DNA from: Photorhabdus bodei
GTDB lineage: Bacteria; Pseudomonadota; Gammaproteobacteria; Enterobacterales; Enterobacteriaceae
Direction: 5' to 3'
DNA: 64,000 bases
Assembly (NCBI RefSeq): GCF_003287735.1
Contig: NZ_NSCM01000001.1
Location: 186,001-250,000 of the forward strand
Shown piece by piece: positions 50,487 to 60,729 of this stretch (the stretch's first letter is position 1; the number at the start of each line of letters is the position of its first letter). The notes below the pieces were generated by a model. That model was not told where the DNA came from. It worked only from the letters and a program-made list of their open reading frames with translations, and made no database searches. Position numbers and translations under genes: made by a program.

Positions 50487-51434
50487 TTATTCTTTAGCTT
50501 GATCCTGCAAAGCCACTAACCAATCAGTAAACTCTTTGCCTAAAGCATGATGTTTCATACCATATTGGACAAATGCCTGCATATAACCAAGCTTATTACC
50601 GCAATCATGGCTTACACCCTGCAAATGATAGGCTTCCACAGGCTCCCTTTCTATTAACATGGCAATTGCATCAGTGAGTTGAATTTCATCACCGGCACCT
50701 GGCGCTGTTTTTGCTAATAATGACCAAATTTTCTCGGACAACACATAACGGCCAACAATGGAAAGATTTGATGGTGCTTCTTTAGGTTGAGGTTTTTCAA
50801 CTACGCGCTTAATTAGCTTGCTGTCGCCGGGTTGCAGATTTTCTCCCTGGCAATCGACAATACCATAACTGGAAACATCTTCATGAGGTACAGGTTCTAC
50901 TAATATCTGGCTGGCGCCCGTTTCATTATACCGAACCAACATCTCGCTCAGATTATATCTGGTCAGATCTGTACTGTATTCATCAAGAATAACATCAGGC
51001 AGTATCACAGCAAAAGGTTCATCACCGATTAAAGGCTTGGCACATAACACCGCATGTCCTAATCCTTTAGCAATTCCCTGACGAGTTTGCATAATAGTGA
51101 CATGACTTGGGCAAATAGATTGAACTTCGTCCAATAACTGACGCTTCACCCTTTTCTCAAGGATAGCTTCTAACTCAAAACTGGTATCAAAATGGTTTTC
51201 AATTGAATTTTTTGATGAATGAGTCACCAAGATAATTTCATTAATGCCAGCGGCAATACATTCATTAACAACATACTGAATAAGCGGTTTATCTACTAAA
51301 GGTAACATCTCTTTAGGAATTGCTTTCGTAGCAGGTAACATCCTCGTTCCCAAGCCTGCGACTGGAATAACGGCTTTCTTTACTATTTTGTCTACTGATA
51401 TTTTGTCTACTGATCGTTTTTCTACTGATGGCAT
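50487..51434 (-). CDS. galU: UTP-glucose-1-phosphate uridylyltransferase
   Basis: 315 residues. [22 protein letters not shown] is the nucleotide-binding start; [15 protein letters not shown] and VEKP follow. It makes UDP-glucose. The N-terminus carries three short repeats ([14 protein letters not shown]) of about nine to fifteen bases that E. coli GalU lacks. It heads the galU-ugd-epimerase set, with ugd 25 bp downstream. Confidence 0.96.
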   Translation of the reverse strand: MPSVEKRSVDKISVDKIVKKAVIPVAGLGTRMLPATKAIPKEMLPLVDKPLIQYVVNECIAAGINEIILVTHSSKNSIENHFDTSFELEAILEKRVKRQLLDEVQSICPSHVTIMQTRQGIAKGLGHAVLCAKPLIGDEPFAVILPDVILDEYSTDLTRYNLSEMLVRYNETGASQILVEPVPHEDVSSYGIVDCQGENLQPGDSKLIKRVVEKPQPKEAPSNLSIVGRYVLSEKIWSLLAKTAPGAGDEIQLTDAIAMLIEREPVEAYHLQGVSHDCGNKLGYMQAFVQYGMKHHALGKEFTDWLVALQDQAKE

Positions 51435-51827
51435 TAACCTTTCTCCCGATGTTTTTTGGCTGAAACAAATCCGTCTTCAACTCAAAATCAGTGCCAATTC
51501 TTTAATAAGGTATCACTATTACTGATTATTTTATGTCAATAAACCGCGCACACGAACAGCACGCAGGAACCAATGCATACAAAAGTTCACTGCTTGGTTC
51601 ACCCTTCTGACCACTCAAAAAGTTATCACTTTTATCTGAGCAGTGCTAAACCCGCTCTTTGTACTAAAGAGCGGCAAATAAAATAGCCTGATTAGATAGA
51701 TTTCCAAGCATAATAGGCGGAGTATACCAGCTAATTCTCTTCGATAAACATCACCATTCTGCTTAATTACATTACCGTGACTTGATGTTTAAAATCCATT
51801 TTAAACAAAATTCCACCTTGGTAATAT
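51435..51827. other. Spacer between galU and rssB
   Basis: 393 bp. A perfect 9-bp hairpin CCGCTCTTT/AAAGAGCGG (51652-51674) with GTACT loop lies 154 bp after rssB and could end its transcript. The remainder should hold the galU promoter. No gene is credible. Confidence 0.55.
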
Positions 51828-52853
51828 TCACCCAGAATACATTGAAGAAAGCATCAGATTTATTTGACTATTTGTATTCCAAATCCGACATTGCCATTCA
51901 GCACTATGAGAACAAACTTGGTTCGAACAAATCGTTCTCAATGTCCCAAGAGGAACACCACTGTCTAATTGGATTTGGCGATTACCCGACTTAATACTGG
52001 CATGTAACCCCGCAGAAGTGAGCAGAACCGTTTTATTGATTGTATGATAATATCCAAACAGCAATGGAAATTGCCCTTGTAACCCTGCACCTTCCAGTAA
52101 CTTATTAATTCTATTTAGAATACCTGCCATATTGGGTAAACGTCGGGAATGGTGGATGATATGCTCTTGTAACAAACTATTAAATATGACTCTAAGTAAT
52201 AATGCTGAAATCACACCATACTCTTCTGAACGGCTAATATCTAGACAATAAAAAGCTAATTCATTGTCAGATAACGCCGCCATATCGAGAATTAATCCTG
52301 GATTATCAATCATATTTAATTTTCGGTAATTGACTTTACAGTGGGCAATCACTTGAGAAACTGGGGGTTGCAACTGCTTAAGCATATTTAATGCTTCATC
52401 TGAATTATGCTTTAGGGTTAACCAATCTTTATTCAAGTTATTCTGTTCAATCGCACCAGACATAAAGACCGTAGGATGTAAATAGGCCAACACCGATTTT
52501 TTTATCTCATTAAGATCTGAAACTGGTTTTAATAAAACATCTTTTGCACCCAAACGAAGCACTTCATCAATTTCGGCCATCTTGTTAGTTGCTGAAATAA
52601 TAATAACTGGAATGCTAATACCCTCATTCGTCAATTTCGCAATAAATTCAATGCCATTCATGACCGGCATATCTAAATCACATAAAATAAGTTCAACATG
52701 AGCTTCGCGTCCTAGCACCTGTAGTGCAACAGCGCCATTAGATGCGACTAATACCTTAGCGCCCAACGTTCGCAAATACCCTGCCAGCAAAGAACAAAAA
52801 ACAGGTTCATCCTCCACAATCAGAATTTTTTTGCCTGCCAATGCCTTTTCCAT
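51828..52853 (-). CDS. rssB: RssB, adaptor for RpoS degradation
   Basis: 341 residues. Receiver domain at 1-125 with VEDEP, phospho-acceptor Asp in LILCDLDMPVMNG and Lys in LLKPVSD. The C-terminal half is a decayed PP2C-like domain. RssB hands RpoS to ClpXP. hns, galU and rssB are neighbours in E. coli too; here the epimerase and ugd are added between hns and galU. Confidence 0.9.
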   Translation of the reverse strand: MEKALAGKKILIVEDEPVFCSLLAGYLRTLGAKVLVASNGAVALQVLGREAHVELILCDLDMPVMNGIEFIAKLTNEGISIPVIIISATNKMAEIDEVLRLGAKDVLLKPVSDLNEIKKSVLAYLHPTVFMSGAIEQNNLNKDWLTLKHNSDEALNMLKQLQPPVSQVIAHCKVNYRKLNMIDNPGLILDMAALSDNELAFYCLDISRSEEYGVISALLLRVIFNSLLQEHIIHHSRRLPNMAGILNRINKLLEGAGLQGQFPLLFGYYHTINKTVLLTSAGLHASIKSGNRQIQLDSGVPLGTLRTICSNQVCSHSAEWQCRIWNTNSQINLMLSSMYSG

Positions 52854-53010
52854 AAATACGCTCCCTTACCTTAATATTGCGACCTTCACCTTTTCTTAGG
52901 TACTATCACTCATATTAGTTCAATTAAGTGACTATCATTTGTTCTCTTACGTTTCTTTGCAATAGAAAACCCATAAAAATGGTATTTCACCCTTTACAAT
53001 TGGAGTTATT

Positions 53011-53490
53011 TTGACAGAGCTATGTCCTTGTGGTAATGGAATAGATTTTGCGGATTGCTGTTCCCCTTATCTCCAAAACATAAAATTTGCCCAAACTGCC
53101 GAATCACTGATGCGTTCCCGATACAGTGCCTATGTAAAGCACAACGCCGATTATCTAATTACCAGTTGGCATCCTGACTGCCAGGCTGAAAAGTGGCGTT
53201 TAGATATAGAACAGAGTTTTATTGTTACCCAGTGGCTCGGACTACATGTCATTACAACTGAAAAAGGCGAAAATGATAACGAAGCCTATGTTGAATTTTC
53301 AGCTTGCTTTCTTGATCAGAAATCCCAAGATAAGCAACTTATTCATGAGCGCTCACGTTTTCTTCGTATAGACCAGCGTTGGTACTATATTGATGGTGTA
53401 AAACCTATTGATAACGTAAAACCTCAAATTGGCCGTAATAGCCCCTGCCCATGTGGTTCGGGTAAAAAATACAAAAAATGTTGTGGTTAA
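53011..53490 (+). CDS. ychJ: YchJ, SEC-C motif protein
   Basis: 159 residues, starting at TTG 53011 with TGGAG six bases upstream. Two SEC-C zinc motifs frame it: [17 protein letters not shown] and [17 protein letters not shown]. The centre ([23 protein letters not shown]) is the UPF0225 domain. An insertion near the end ([12 protein letters not shown]) duplicates a short VKP motif relative to E. coli. Function unknown. Confidence 0.92.
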   Translation: MTELCPCGNGIDFADCCSPYLQNIKFAQTAESLMRSRYSAYVKHNADYLITSWHPDCQAEKWRLDIEQSFIVTQWLGLHVITTEKGENDNEAYVEFSACFLDQKSQDKQLIHERSRFLRIDQRWYYIDGVKPIDNVKPQIGRNSPCPCGSGKKYKKCCG

Positions 53491-53537
53491 GAGACCCATA
53501 AACAGAAAACGCAAAATATTTAAGGACAATCCCATTC

Positions 53538-54386
53538 ATGCAGCACCAACATATACAAAAGAAAATTTTACGCACTATTTGCCCTGATGCCAAAGGACTG
53601 ATCGCCAAAATTACTAATATTTGCTACAAACACCAACTGAATATAGTTCAGAATAATGAATTCGTCGATCATCGTACTGGCCGCTTTTTTATGCGTACTG
53701 AGCTTGAAGGAATTTTCAATGATGAGACATTTCTTGCTGATTTAGATGATGCACTACCGGTGGGTTCTCAACGGGAATTAAATAGTGCGGGGCGTCGACG
53801 TATTGTCATTATGGTGACAAAAGAAGCGCATTGTCTTGGGGATTTGCTCATGAAAAGCGCTTATGACGGGCTTGATGTTGAAATTGCGGCGGTTATCGGC
53901 AACCACACAACATTACAATCATTGGTTGAACAATTTGGCATTCCTTTCCATTTAATCAGTCACGAGGGTTTAACCCGTGAACAACACGATGAAAAACTGA
54001 TTGCACAAATTAACCAATACAAGCCTGACTACGTGGTATTAGCTAAATACATGCGAGTACTGACACCAGAATTTGTCCAGCATTATCCAAATCAGATTAT
54101 TAACATTCACCACTCATTTTTACCGGCATTTATCGGGGCGCGTCCTTATCATCAGGCTTATGAGAGAGGGGTAAAAATCATCGGTGCAACAGCGCATTAT
54201 GTGAATGATAATCTGGATGAAGGTCCAATTATTACTCAGAATGTCATTAACATAGACCACACATACACGGCTGAGGATATGATGAGAGCGGGCCGGGATG
54301 TTGAAAAAAATGTTCTGAGCCATGCTTTATATTGGGTTCTTGCTCAGCGGGTTTTTGTTTACGGCAACCGTACTGTAATTCTTTAA
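53538..54386 (+). CDS. purU: Formyltetrahydrofolate deformylase
   Basis: 282 residues. An N-terminal ACT domain (7-90) and a C-terminal formyl transferase fold with AKYMRVLTPEFVQ, INIHHSFLPAF and GATAHYVNDNLDEGPII (catalytic Asn-His-Asp type residues). It releases formate from formyl-THF to feed PurT. ychJ lies 47 bp upstream. tRNA-Tyr follows, as at the E. coli tyrT locus. Confidence 0.96.
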   Translation: MQHQHIQKKILRTICPDAKGLIAKITNICYKHQLNIVQNNEFVDHRTGRFFMRTELEGIFNDETFLADLDDALPVGSQRELNSAGRRRIVIMVTKEAHCLGDLLMKSAYDGLDVEIAAVIGNHTTLQSLVEQFGIPFHLISHEGLTREQHDEKLIAQINQYKPDYVVLAKYMRVLTPEFVQHYPNQIINIHHSFLPAFIGARPYHQAYERGVKIIGATAHYVNDNLDEGPIITQNVINIDHTYTAEDMMRAGRDVEKNVLSHALYWVLAQRVFVYGNRTVIL

Positions 54387-54404
54387 AGCTGAATTAACTG
54401 GGAC

Positions 54405-54488
54405 AGCGAAACAACAATGCGGCGCTTGGCGACGCATTGGCCCGCAGGGCGAGGAACGCAGTGACGAGTCATCCTTCCCCCACCACCA
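54405..54488 (+). repeat. rtT-like repeat remnant upstream of tRNA-Tyr
   Basis: 84 bp starting AGCGAAACAACAATGC and ending with the tRNA 3' sequence TCATCCTTCCCCCACCACCA. It is almost identical to 54819-54902. It is probably the tail of a former tRNA-repeat unit. The remaining 54489-54570 shows no gene. Confidence 0.85.
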
Positions 54489-54570
54489 ACAAACAGACCG
54501 ATCATTTGCTCACAACAAGATCAATAAGGGTGGAAAATCAGCATATAATCACTTATTTTTAAATATCTAC

Positions 54571-54598
54571 TTTACAGCAGCGGTTCATCTGATATGAT
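54571..54598 (+). promoter_or_regulatory. tRNA-Tyr promoter
   Basis: TTTACA at 54571-54576 and TATGAT at 54593-54598 with 16 bp between, followed by a GC-rich discriminator. It matches the E. coli tyrT promoter (TTTACA, 16 bp, TATGAT), which is stringently controlled. Confidence 0.88.
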
Positions 54599-54637
54599 TC
54601 CGTCCGCTGTAAGCAACAGCGATACTTCTCAAAATCT

Positions 54638-54705
<68 letters not shown>

Positions 54706-54722
<17 letters not shown>

Positions 54723-54902
54723 TAAATATTCTTCAAGCCTTACAAAAACAAACCCAATAAGAACATACTCCTCATTTGGGGGAAGGTGAGAACCTTCGCT
54801 AAGGTTCGAGTTGAGCGTAGCGAAACAACAATGCGACGCTTGCGGCGCGTTGGCCCGCAGGGCGAGGAACGCAGTGACGAGTCATCCTTCCCCCACCACC
54901 AT
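54706..54902 (+). repeat. 180-bp rtT-like direct repeat downstream of tRNA-Tyr
   Basis: The tRNA 3' end plus following CATAAATATTC-TTCAAGCCTTAC at 54721 recurs at 54901 (CATAAATATCCTTCGAGCCTTAC), period 180 bp. The unit contains hairpin GAACCTT/AAGGTTC (54790-54807) and the 84-bp block. E. coli tyrT has comparable 178-bp repeats (rtT RNA and tpr). Here only about one full unit remains. Confidence 0.85.
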
Positions 54903-55294
54903 AAATATCCTTCGAGCCTTACAAACAAACCTAAGTTCCTAAGTTAACATCCAATACCCCCTTAATTCCTCCAAAAGCAGTCTACCTATATATCCCCCTA
55001 AATTATCTATCCTTAAACAGCTCCAGAGACTAATTAACATCTTTAAAAGGACTCAACGAAACATGCGCTCATCCAACCTTAATGTACCCACAATGATATT
55101 TCTTATCACATCTTTATGTGAAGCTTAACATTTTGCAACAATCAACAATAAACCATATAAATCAATCAATTAAAATAAAAACCACCTTCAAGCAGCGAGC
55201 TTTCGAATGTGATAATCATCGTATATTTGTGAAATGATGTGTGAAATAATTATAAAAGAATAACAAATTATAACAACAACACCAGGGAACCATC
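54903..55294. other. Promoter region of the threonate cluster
   Basis: 392 bp before ltnD, no gene seen. It holds a palindrome TCACATCTTTATGTGA (55106-55121), a possible operator for the DeoR regulator, and a weak CRP-like TGTGATAATCATCGTA (55208-55223). These are suggestions by pattern only. Confidence 0.4.
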
Positions 55295-56200
55295 ATGAAC
55301 CAATCAATACAAAAAATAGGAATTATAGGATTGGGGGCTATGGGCATGGGAATTGCCCGCGCGTTAATACGCGCGGGTATTCCCACATATGGATTTGATT
55401 TAAACCAAAAAGCCTGTGACCAACTACTACAAGCAGGCGCTAAAACGGCGACAAACAGCGCCGCAAATTGGGCATCAGAGCTAGATGCTATCTTACTTGT
55501 TGTCGTCAATGGCGCTCAAATAGAAAGCATACTGTTTGAAGGCGAAACACCGTTAGTCAACCAGTTAAGAGCCGGTACTATCATTGTGCTTCACAGTACC
55601 GTTGCCGCAGAACAGGCTAAAAATTTTGCCCATCGTCTTAGCCAATACAATCTAAACATGCTGGACGCACCTATTTCAGGTGGCGCACTAAAAGCTGAAC
55701 AAGGCCAACTCACCGTTATGGCCTCCGGTGAACCCGCATTATTTGAACAACTAAAACCCGTATTTGATGCCACCACCGAACGTCTCTACCATGTTGGAAA
55801 TGAAATTGGTCAAGGCTCTACCGTCAAAACAATCCATCAATTACTTGCCGGTATACATATTGCTGCCGCAGCTGAAAGTATGGCATTGGCGGCCAAAGCC
55901 GGCATTTCCTTGGAGCTGATGTACGACATTGTAACCCACGCGGCTGGTAACTCTTGGATGTTTGAAAACCGCGTTCCCCATATTCTGGCTGGGGATTACA
56001 CTGCTAAATCCTCCGTAGACATTTTTGTCAAAGATCTGGGATTAGTCTTAGAAACAGGTAAGGATCTGAAATTCCCATTACCATTATCAGCCACTGCACA
56101 TCAAATGTTCCTCGCTGCCAGTAATGAAGGTTTCGGCCAATGGGATGACAGCGCGGTTATCAAAACATTTAAAGGTATCACTTTGCCGGAGAAAAAATAA
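55295..56200 (+). CDS. ltnD: L-threonate dehydrogenase (YgbJ type)
   Basis: 301 residues, beta-hydroxyacid dehydrogenase family. NAD motif GIIGLGAMGMGIA, substrate motif DAPISGGALKAEQG, catalytic Lys near GSTVKTIHQLL. It oxidises L-threonate at C2 to 2-oxo-tetronate. The stop overlaps the otnK start by one base (TAATG). Order ltnD-otnK-otnC-otnI matches E. coli ygbJKLM. Confidence 0.92.
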   Translation: MNQSIQKIGIIGLGAMGMGIARALIRAGIPTYGFDLNQKACDQLLQAGAKTATNSAANWASELDAILLVVVNGAQIESILFEGETPLVNQLRAGTIIVLHSTVAAEQAKNFAHRLSQYNLNMLDAPISGGALKAEQGQLTVMASGEPALFEQLKPVFDATTERLYHVGNEIGQGSTVKTIHQLLAGIHIAAAAESMALAAKAGISLELMYDIVTHAAGNSWMFENRVPHILAGDYTAKSSVDIFVKDLGLVLETGKDLKFPLPLSATAHQMFLAASNEGFGQWDDSAVIKTFKGITLPEKK

Positions 56201-57477
56201 TGACCATTAAATTGGGCGTTATCGCTGATGACTTTACCGGCGCAACCGATATCGCCGGTTTTATGGCACAAAGTGGTTGGCGAGTTGTCCAGCTATTGGA
56301 TACACCTGATGAAAATACCTCCATTCCACAGGATATTGACGCTATCGTTATCAGCCTGAAAAGCCGTTCCTGCCCGATAGACGAAGCCGTGAATAACGCG
56401 GTGAAATCCTGCCGCTGGTTACGTCAGAAAACAGGTTGTCAACAAATATTCTTCAAATACTGCTCAACTTTTGACTCTACCAGCAAAGGCAATATTGGGC
56501 CGGTCACTGATGCCCTGATGGATGAACTACAAACAGACATCACGCTAATCTCCCCTGCCCTTCCCGTTAACGGGCGAACAGTTGTACATGGGCATCTATT
56601 TGTCAACGGTCAACTACTTAATGAAAGTGGTATGCAGCACCATCCGGTGACACCAATGACAGATGCCAATCTACTGCGCCTAATAGAACAACAAGCTCAA
56701 GGGAAAGCAGATCTGGTGGATCTGGCATGTGTACACCAAGGCGAGCAGGCAATCCGCGTGAGGCTAAATCATTTACAACAACAAAACATACGCTACGCAA
56801 TAACAGATACCCTCACCATGAATGACCTACTGCCTATTGCCAAAGCGGCATCAGAGCTGAAATTAATCACTGGTGGTTCTGGTCTTGGTGCTGCCCTTGC
56901 CAGCACAGACACCGGTAAGCCATTGATGCCATGCCAACAGGAAGGGGCAACCCCACCCGCCGAGAATAGACGCACCGTGATCCTTTCTGGCAGTTGTTCC
57001 GTCATGACCAACAAACAAGTTGCTCTATATCAGAAATTCGCCCCAACTAAAGCCCTAAATATTGATTCATGCATCAATGATCCACAATATGCCGAAAAGC
57101 TGGTTGCGTGGGTTATTCAGCAATCCGAAAACTATCTGGCACCGATGCTATACGCAACTCACCCGCCAGAAACATTACAGAAAATCCAGCAACAATATGG
57201 TGCAACTACTGCCAGTGAAGCAATAGAAAACACCTTCGCCAACGTTGTAAAAGGCCTGCGTCAGCTAGGATTCAATACCTTTATTGTCGCAGGCGGCGAG
57301 ACTGCCGGTAAGATAGTACAAAGTCTGGACATCCAACAATTCAGTATCGGCGCCCCCATTGCTCCCGGCGTACCTTGGGTACACGATCGACAACACAATT
57401 ATTGGCTGGCATTGAAATCAGGTAACTTCGGCAATATCGATTTCTTCCTGCATGTACAGGAGATGTTTCATGAGTGA
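56200..57477 (+). CDS. otnK: 3-oxo-tetronate kinase (YgbK type)
   Basis: 425 residues, DUF1537 kinase. N-terminal GVIADDFTGATDIAGFMA and KYCSTFDSTSKGNIGPV bind the sugar acid; C-terminal SGSCSVMTNKQV and VAGGETAGKIVQ bind ATP. It phosphorylates 3-oxo-tetronate at O4. It overlaps otnC by eight bases. Confidence 0.93.
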   Translation: MTIKLGVIADDFTGATDIAGFMAQSGWRVVQLLDTPDENTSIPQDIDAIVISLKSRSCPIDEAVNNAVKSCRWLRQKTGCQQIFFKYCSTFDSTSKGNIGPVTDALMDELQTDITLISPALPVNGRTVVHGHLFVNGQLLNESGMQHHPVTPMTDANLLRLIEQQAQGKADLVDLACVHQGEQAIRVRLNHLQQQNIRYAITDTLTMNDLLPIAKAASELKLITGGSGLGAALASTDTGKPLMPCQQEGATPPAENRRTVILSGSCSVMTNKQVALYQKFAPTKALNIDSCINDPQYAEKLVAWVIQQSENYLAPMLYATHPPETLQKIQQQYGATTASEAIENTFANVVKGLRQLGFNTFIVAGGETAGKIVQSLDIQQFSIGAPIAPGVPWVHDRQHNYWLALKSGNFGNIDFFLHVQEMFHE

Positions 57478-58111
57478 GCAAGCACTAAGGTCAGAGTTAG
57501 TCGAATGGGCTCGTTCAATGTTCTACCGGGGTTATAGCAGTGGCGGTGCAGGTAACATCAGCGCCAAACTGGAAGATGGCACGATTATCATCACGCCGAC
57601 CAACTCCAGTTTTGGTGACTTGCAAGCTGATCGCCTGAGTAAGCTAGATGCAGAAGGTGATTGGCTATCCGGTGACAAACCCACAAAAGAAGTTTCCATG
57701 CATTTGGCAATGTACCGCAACCGTCCCGAATGCCATGCGGTGGTCCATCTACATTCCCCTTGGTTAACCGCCCTTTCCTGCCTACCCAATCTGGACAAAA
57801 GTAACTGTCTACCACCCATTACGCCCTATTATGTAATGCGGGTCGGAAAACTGCCTCTGGTCAAATATCTGCCACCAGGAGATGAAAGAATCGGTGAAGA
57901 AATTGCGAAGCTGGCCGCAAAACACAACGCAATCCTCCTCTCAAACCACGGACCTGTTGTCGGCGGCAAAACTTTACGGCAAGCTTTTTTCAACGCAGAG
58001 GAATTGGAAAATACCGCGCGGCTCTATTTAACCTTATTGCCACACGGCTTCACGACATTAAATAAAGAGCAAGTACAAGAACTTGAAACTCGTTACCCAA
58101 AAACTGAGTGA
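57470..58111 (+). CDS. otnC: 3-oxo-tetronate 4-phosphate decarboxylase (class II aldolase, YgbL type)
   Basis: 213 residues from ATG 57470. SSGGAGNISAK, TPTNSSFGDL, zinc site HLHSPW and the second His in SNHGPVVGG are aldolase-II features. Yields dihydroxyacetone phosphate. GGAG lies just upstream of the ATG, inside otnK. Confidence 0.92.
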   Translation: MSEQALRSELVEWARSMFYRGYSSGGAGNISAKLEDGTIIITPTNSSFGDLQADRLSKLDAEGDWLSGDKPTKEVSMHLAMYRNRPECHAVVHLHSPWLTALSCLPNLDKSNCLPPITPYYVMRVGKLPLVKYLPPGDERIGEEIAKLAAKHNAILLSNHGPVVGGKTLRQAFFNAEELENTARLYLTLLPHGFTTLNKEQVQELETRYPKTE

Positions 58112-58129
58112 ACAAACAAGGAATTCGTC

Positions 58130-58909
58130 ATGGCTAAATTCGCGGCAAACTTGAGCATGATGTTCAATGATGTACCTTTCACAGAACGTTTTGCCCGTGC
58201 AGCCAAAGCTGGATTTAAAGGCGTTGAATATCTGTTTCCTTATGAAGTCGCAGCGGAAGAGCTTGCTGCCCTATTAAAACAGCATCAATTAACACAAGCT
58301 CTATTCAACATGCCCGCCGGAAACTGGGCGGCGGGAGAAAGAGGAATAGCCTCTATGCCTGGCCGTGAAAAAGAATTTGTTGAAGGTACACAAATAGCTC
58401 TGAAATATGCACTGGCTCTGAATTGCAAGCAAGTTCATGCCATGGCCGGGAAATTGCATGAACAATTCACACCAGAACAACAACGTGAGTGTTATATCAA
58501 AAACATTCGATATGCCGCTGATGTCATGGCAGAACATAACATCAACGTATTAATTGAACCGATTAATACTCGTGATATGCCGGGTTACTTTCTGACAACT
58601 CAGCATCAGGCTGAAACATTACTCAAAAAAATTGATCGGCAAAATGTTCTTATCCAATTGGATCTTTATCACTGCCAGATCATGGAAGGGGATTTGCTAC
58701 GCACTATTGAACGTCTATGGGGAAAATTCAGTCACATCCAGATTGCCTCCGTGCCTGAACGCCACGAACCCGATAGCGGCGAAGTGAACTATCCGTGGCT
58801 ATTTAGCAAACTGGATGAAATGGGCTATCAAGGGTGGTTGGGCTGTGAATATCACCCCGCTGGTTACACCGAAGATGGTCTGGATTGGTTGACCAAAGCA
58901 CAGAAATAA
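58130..58909 (+). CDS. otnI: 2-oxo-tetronate isomerase (YgbM/Hyi type)
   Basis: 259 residues, TIM-barrel xylose isomerase-like. FAANLSMMFNDVPFTERFA, EPINTRDMPGYFL and DLYHCQIMEGD carry the metal ligands; QIASVPERHEPDSGE follows. Converts 2-oxo-tetronate to 3-oxo-tetronate. GGAA precedes the ATG; 18 bp after otnC. Confidence 0.92.
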   Translation: MAKFAANLSMMFNDVPFTERFARAAKAGFKGVEYLFPYEVAAEELAALLKQHQLTQALFNMPAGNWAAGERGIASMPGREKEFVEGTQIALKYALALNCKQVHAMAGKLHEQFTPEQQRECYIKNIRYAADVMAEHNINVLIEPINTRDMPGYFLTTQHQAETLLKKIDRQNVLIQLDLYHCQIMEGDLLRTIERLWGKFSHIQIASVPERHEPDSGEVNYPWLFSKLDEMGYQGWLGCEYHPAGYTEDGLDWLTKAQK

Positions 58910-58921
58910 TCAGGAGAAGAT

Positions 58922-59689
58922 ATGCTTCCATCAGAGCGTAGAGACTTCATTTATCGCTATGTACATGAATATCGGACAATTTCTATCAGTACACTGGTTA
59001 AACTGATGAACGTCTCACATATGACAGTACGGCGGGATATCCGCACTCTGGAGGAGGAAGGAAAAGTCGTTAGTGTCAGTGGCGGTGTGCAACTTAGTGA
59101 TGTTTTACGTCAGGAATTGCCTTGGAATGAAAAAGCCCAGCTTAATCATCGTCATAAGCGGGAAATTGGTCAATATGCAGTATCTATGGTTGAAGATGGA
59201 CAAGTGGTCTATCTTGATGCTGGCACCACCACGTTTGAAATTGCCAGAGTCCTGGCTGAGCGTTTTAACCTCACTATCATCACGAACGATTTTTCCATTA
59301 CCCAATATCTGATGAACAAACCCCAATTAAATCTGTTCCATACCGGGGGGCTAGTAGATAAGAGAAATCATTCCTGTGTTGGCCCTATCGCCGCTATGTT
59401 GCTTCGCAACTTAAATGTGGATATTGCCTTTATTAGCACCAGCTCATGGGATCTGGAGCATGGTGTCTCCACGCCGCATGAAGAAAAAGTTTTAGTCAAA
59501 CAAGCAGTATTGGAAATCGCCCGCCGACGTGTTTTGGTGTCTGATAGCAGTAAATATGGCAAATACGGCATGTTTCGGGTCTGCCCGCTTTCGAGTTTGG
59601 ATGATATTGTCTGTGATAGCCAGCTTCCGCCGAAAGTGCAGCAACAATTACGAGAACATAATCTGATATTACATACCGTCAGCGTATAA
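58922..59689 (+). CDS. DeoR-family regulator of the threonate cluster (YgbI type)
   Basis: 255 residues. N-terminal helix-turn-helix (ISTLVKLMNVSHMTVRRDI), then the DeoR sugar-phosphate sensor domain with DAGTTTFEIARVL, TNDF and SDSSKYGKYG. It lies inside the operon it probably represses, 12 bp after otnI. E. coli ygbI occupies a similar neighbourhood but is divergent. Confidence 0.9.
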   Translation: MLPSERRDFIYRYVHEYRTISISTLVKLMNVSHMTVRRDIRTLEEEGKVVSVSGGVQLSDVLRQELPWNEKAQLNHRHKREIGQYAVSMVEDGQVVYLDAGTTTFEIARVLAERFNLTIITNDFSITQYLMNKPQLNLFHTGGLVDKRNHSCVGPIAAMLLRNLNVDIAFISTSSWDLEHGVSTPHEEKVLVKQAVLEIARRRVLVSDSSKYGKYGMFRVCPLSSLDDIVCDSQLPPKVQQQLREHNLILHTVSV

Positions 59690-59761
59690 AGGATAAGAAC
59701 CCTACTATACCCTATAACCTATAAGTAAATAGCCCAACGCTATTAAACAAGGAGAGCCACA

Positions 59762-60727
59762 ATGAAAATGATAATCACTGGTGGAGCAGGTTTTCTGGGT
59801 CAGCAACTAGCCAGCGCTTTACTAAACAACAATCAAACATTAAATTTCGACCAACTCATATTGACCGATATTCAATGTCCTGTTTCACCCGTTAATGATC
59901 CCCGCGTTCAGTGTCTGGCACTGGATTTAACTCAATCAGGAGCCGCGGAAAAGCTGATCGATGAAAACAGTGCGGTATTATTCCATCTCGCCGCCATTGT
60001 CAGTAGTCACGCTGAAAGCGATTTTGATCTCGGCTTGCAAGTTAACTTTGATGTTACTCGCAACTTATTAAACGTTGCACGGGCTAAAAATCCAAAATTG
60101 AAATTTATCTTCACCAGTTCCCTGGCCGTATTTGGCGGAGAATTACCATCAACCATTACGGATCAGTGTGCGGTTAATCCTCAATCATCCTATGGCGCAC
60201 AGAAAGCCATGTGTGAATTGATAATTAACGACTATTCCCGCAAAGGATATGTTGATGGCCGAGTACTTCGTCTACCGACAATCAGTATCCGCCCAGGTAA
60301 ACCAAACAAAGCAGCCTCCTCTTTTGCCAGTGGCATTATCCGTGAACCTCTGCACGGAGAAAGCAGTATCTGTCCAGTTTCCCGCGATCTTACTTTATGG
60401 CTTTCCAGCCCTGAAACCGTGATCCGCAACTTTATACATGCAGCTCAAATTCCGGCGGAAAAATTTGGTCTTTCCCGCACAGTTAATTTACCGGGTATTA
60501 GCGTCACAGTTCAGGACATGATTGATGCACTGGCCGAGATTGCCGGGCAGAAAGCGGTGGATCTCATCCGCTTTGAACCAGACGAAAACATTAACCGTAT
60601 TGTTGCCAGTTGGCCGGGTCACTTCGATATCAACCGTGGCTTATCACTGGGTTTTCATGTTGATAATACTTTCAGTGATGCAATCCGTGCTTTTATCTCC
60701 AATAACCTGTCCCAAGCTGGAGGCTAA
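59762..60727 (+). CDS. denD: D-erythronate dehydrogenase
   Basis: 321 residues, extended SDR. NAD motif TGGAGFLGQQLA, catalytic SSLAVFGG and YGAQKAMCE (Tyr-x3-Lys), RLPTISIRPG. It oxidises D-erythronate to 2-oxo-tetronate, which enters the same otnI-otnK-otnC route. GGAGAG lies upstream; the permease begins 2 bp after it. Confidence 0.9.
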   Translation: MKMIITGGAGFLGQQLASALLNNNQTLNFDQLILTDIQCPVSPVNDPRVQCLALDLTQSGAAEKLIDENSAVLFHLAAIVSSHAESDFDLGLQVNFDVTRNLLNVARAKNPKLKFIFTSSLAVFGGELPSTITDQCAVNPQSSYGAQKAMCELIINDYSRKGYVDGRVLRLPTISIRPGKPNKAASSFASGIIREPLHGESSICPVSRDLTLWLSSPETVIRNFIHAAQIPAEKFGLSRTVNLPGISVTVQDMIDALAEIAGQKAVDLIRFEPDENINRIVASWPGHFDINRGLSLGFHVDNTFSDAIRAFISNNLSQAGG

Positions 60728-60729
60728 TT

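Noticed and set aside
51782..51994. 70-codon plus-strand ORF
   Set aside because: It lies mostly antisense to rssB and has no supporting ribosome site or family match.
54405..54488. Second tRNA-Tyr gene
   Set aside because: Only the last 20 bases of the tRNA are present; there is no acceptor 5' strand or anticodon arm.
55106..55121. TCACATCTTTATGTGA as a CRP site
   Set aside because: The half-sites are in the reverse arrangement to TGTGA-N6-TCACA; it is only a generic palindrome.
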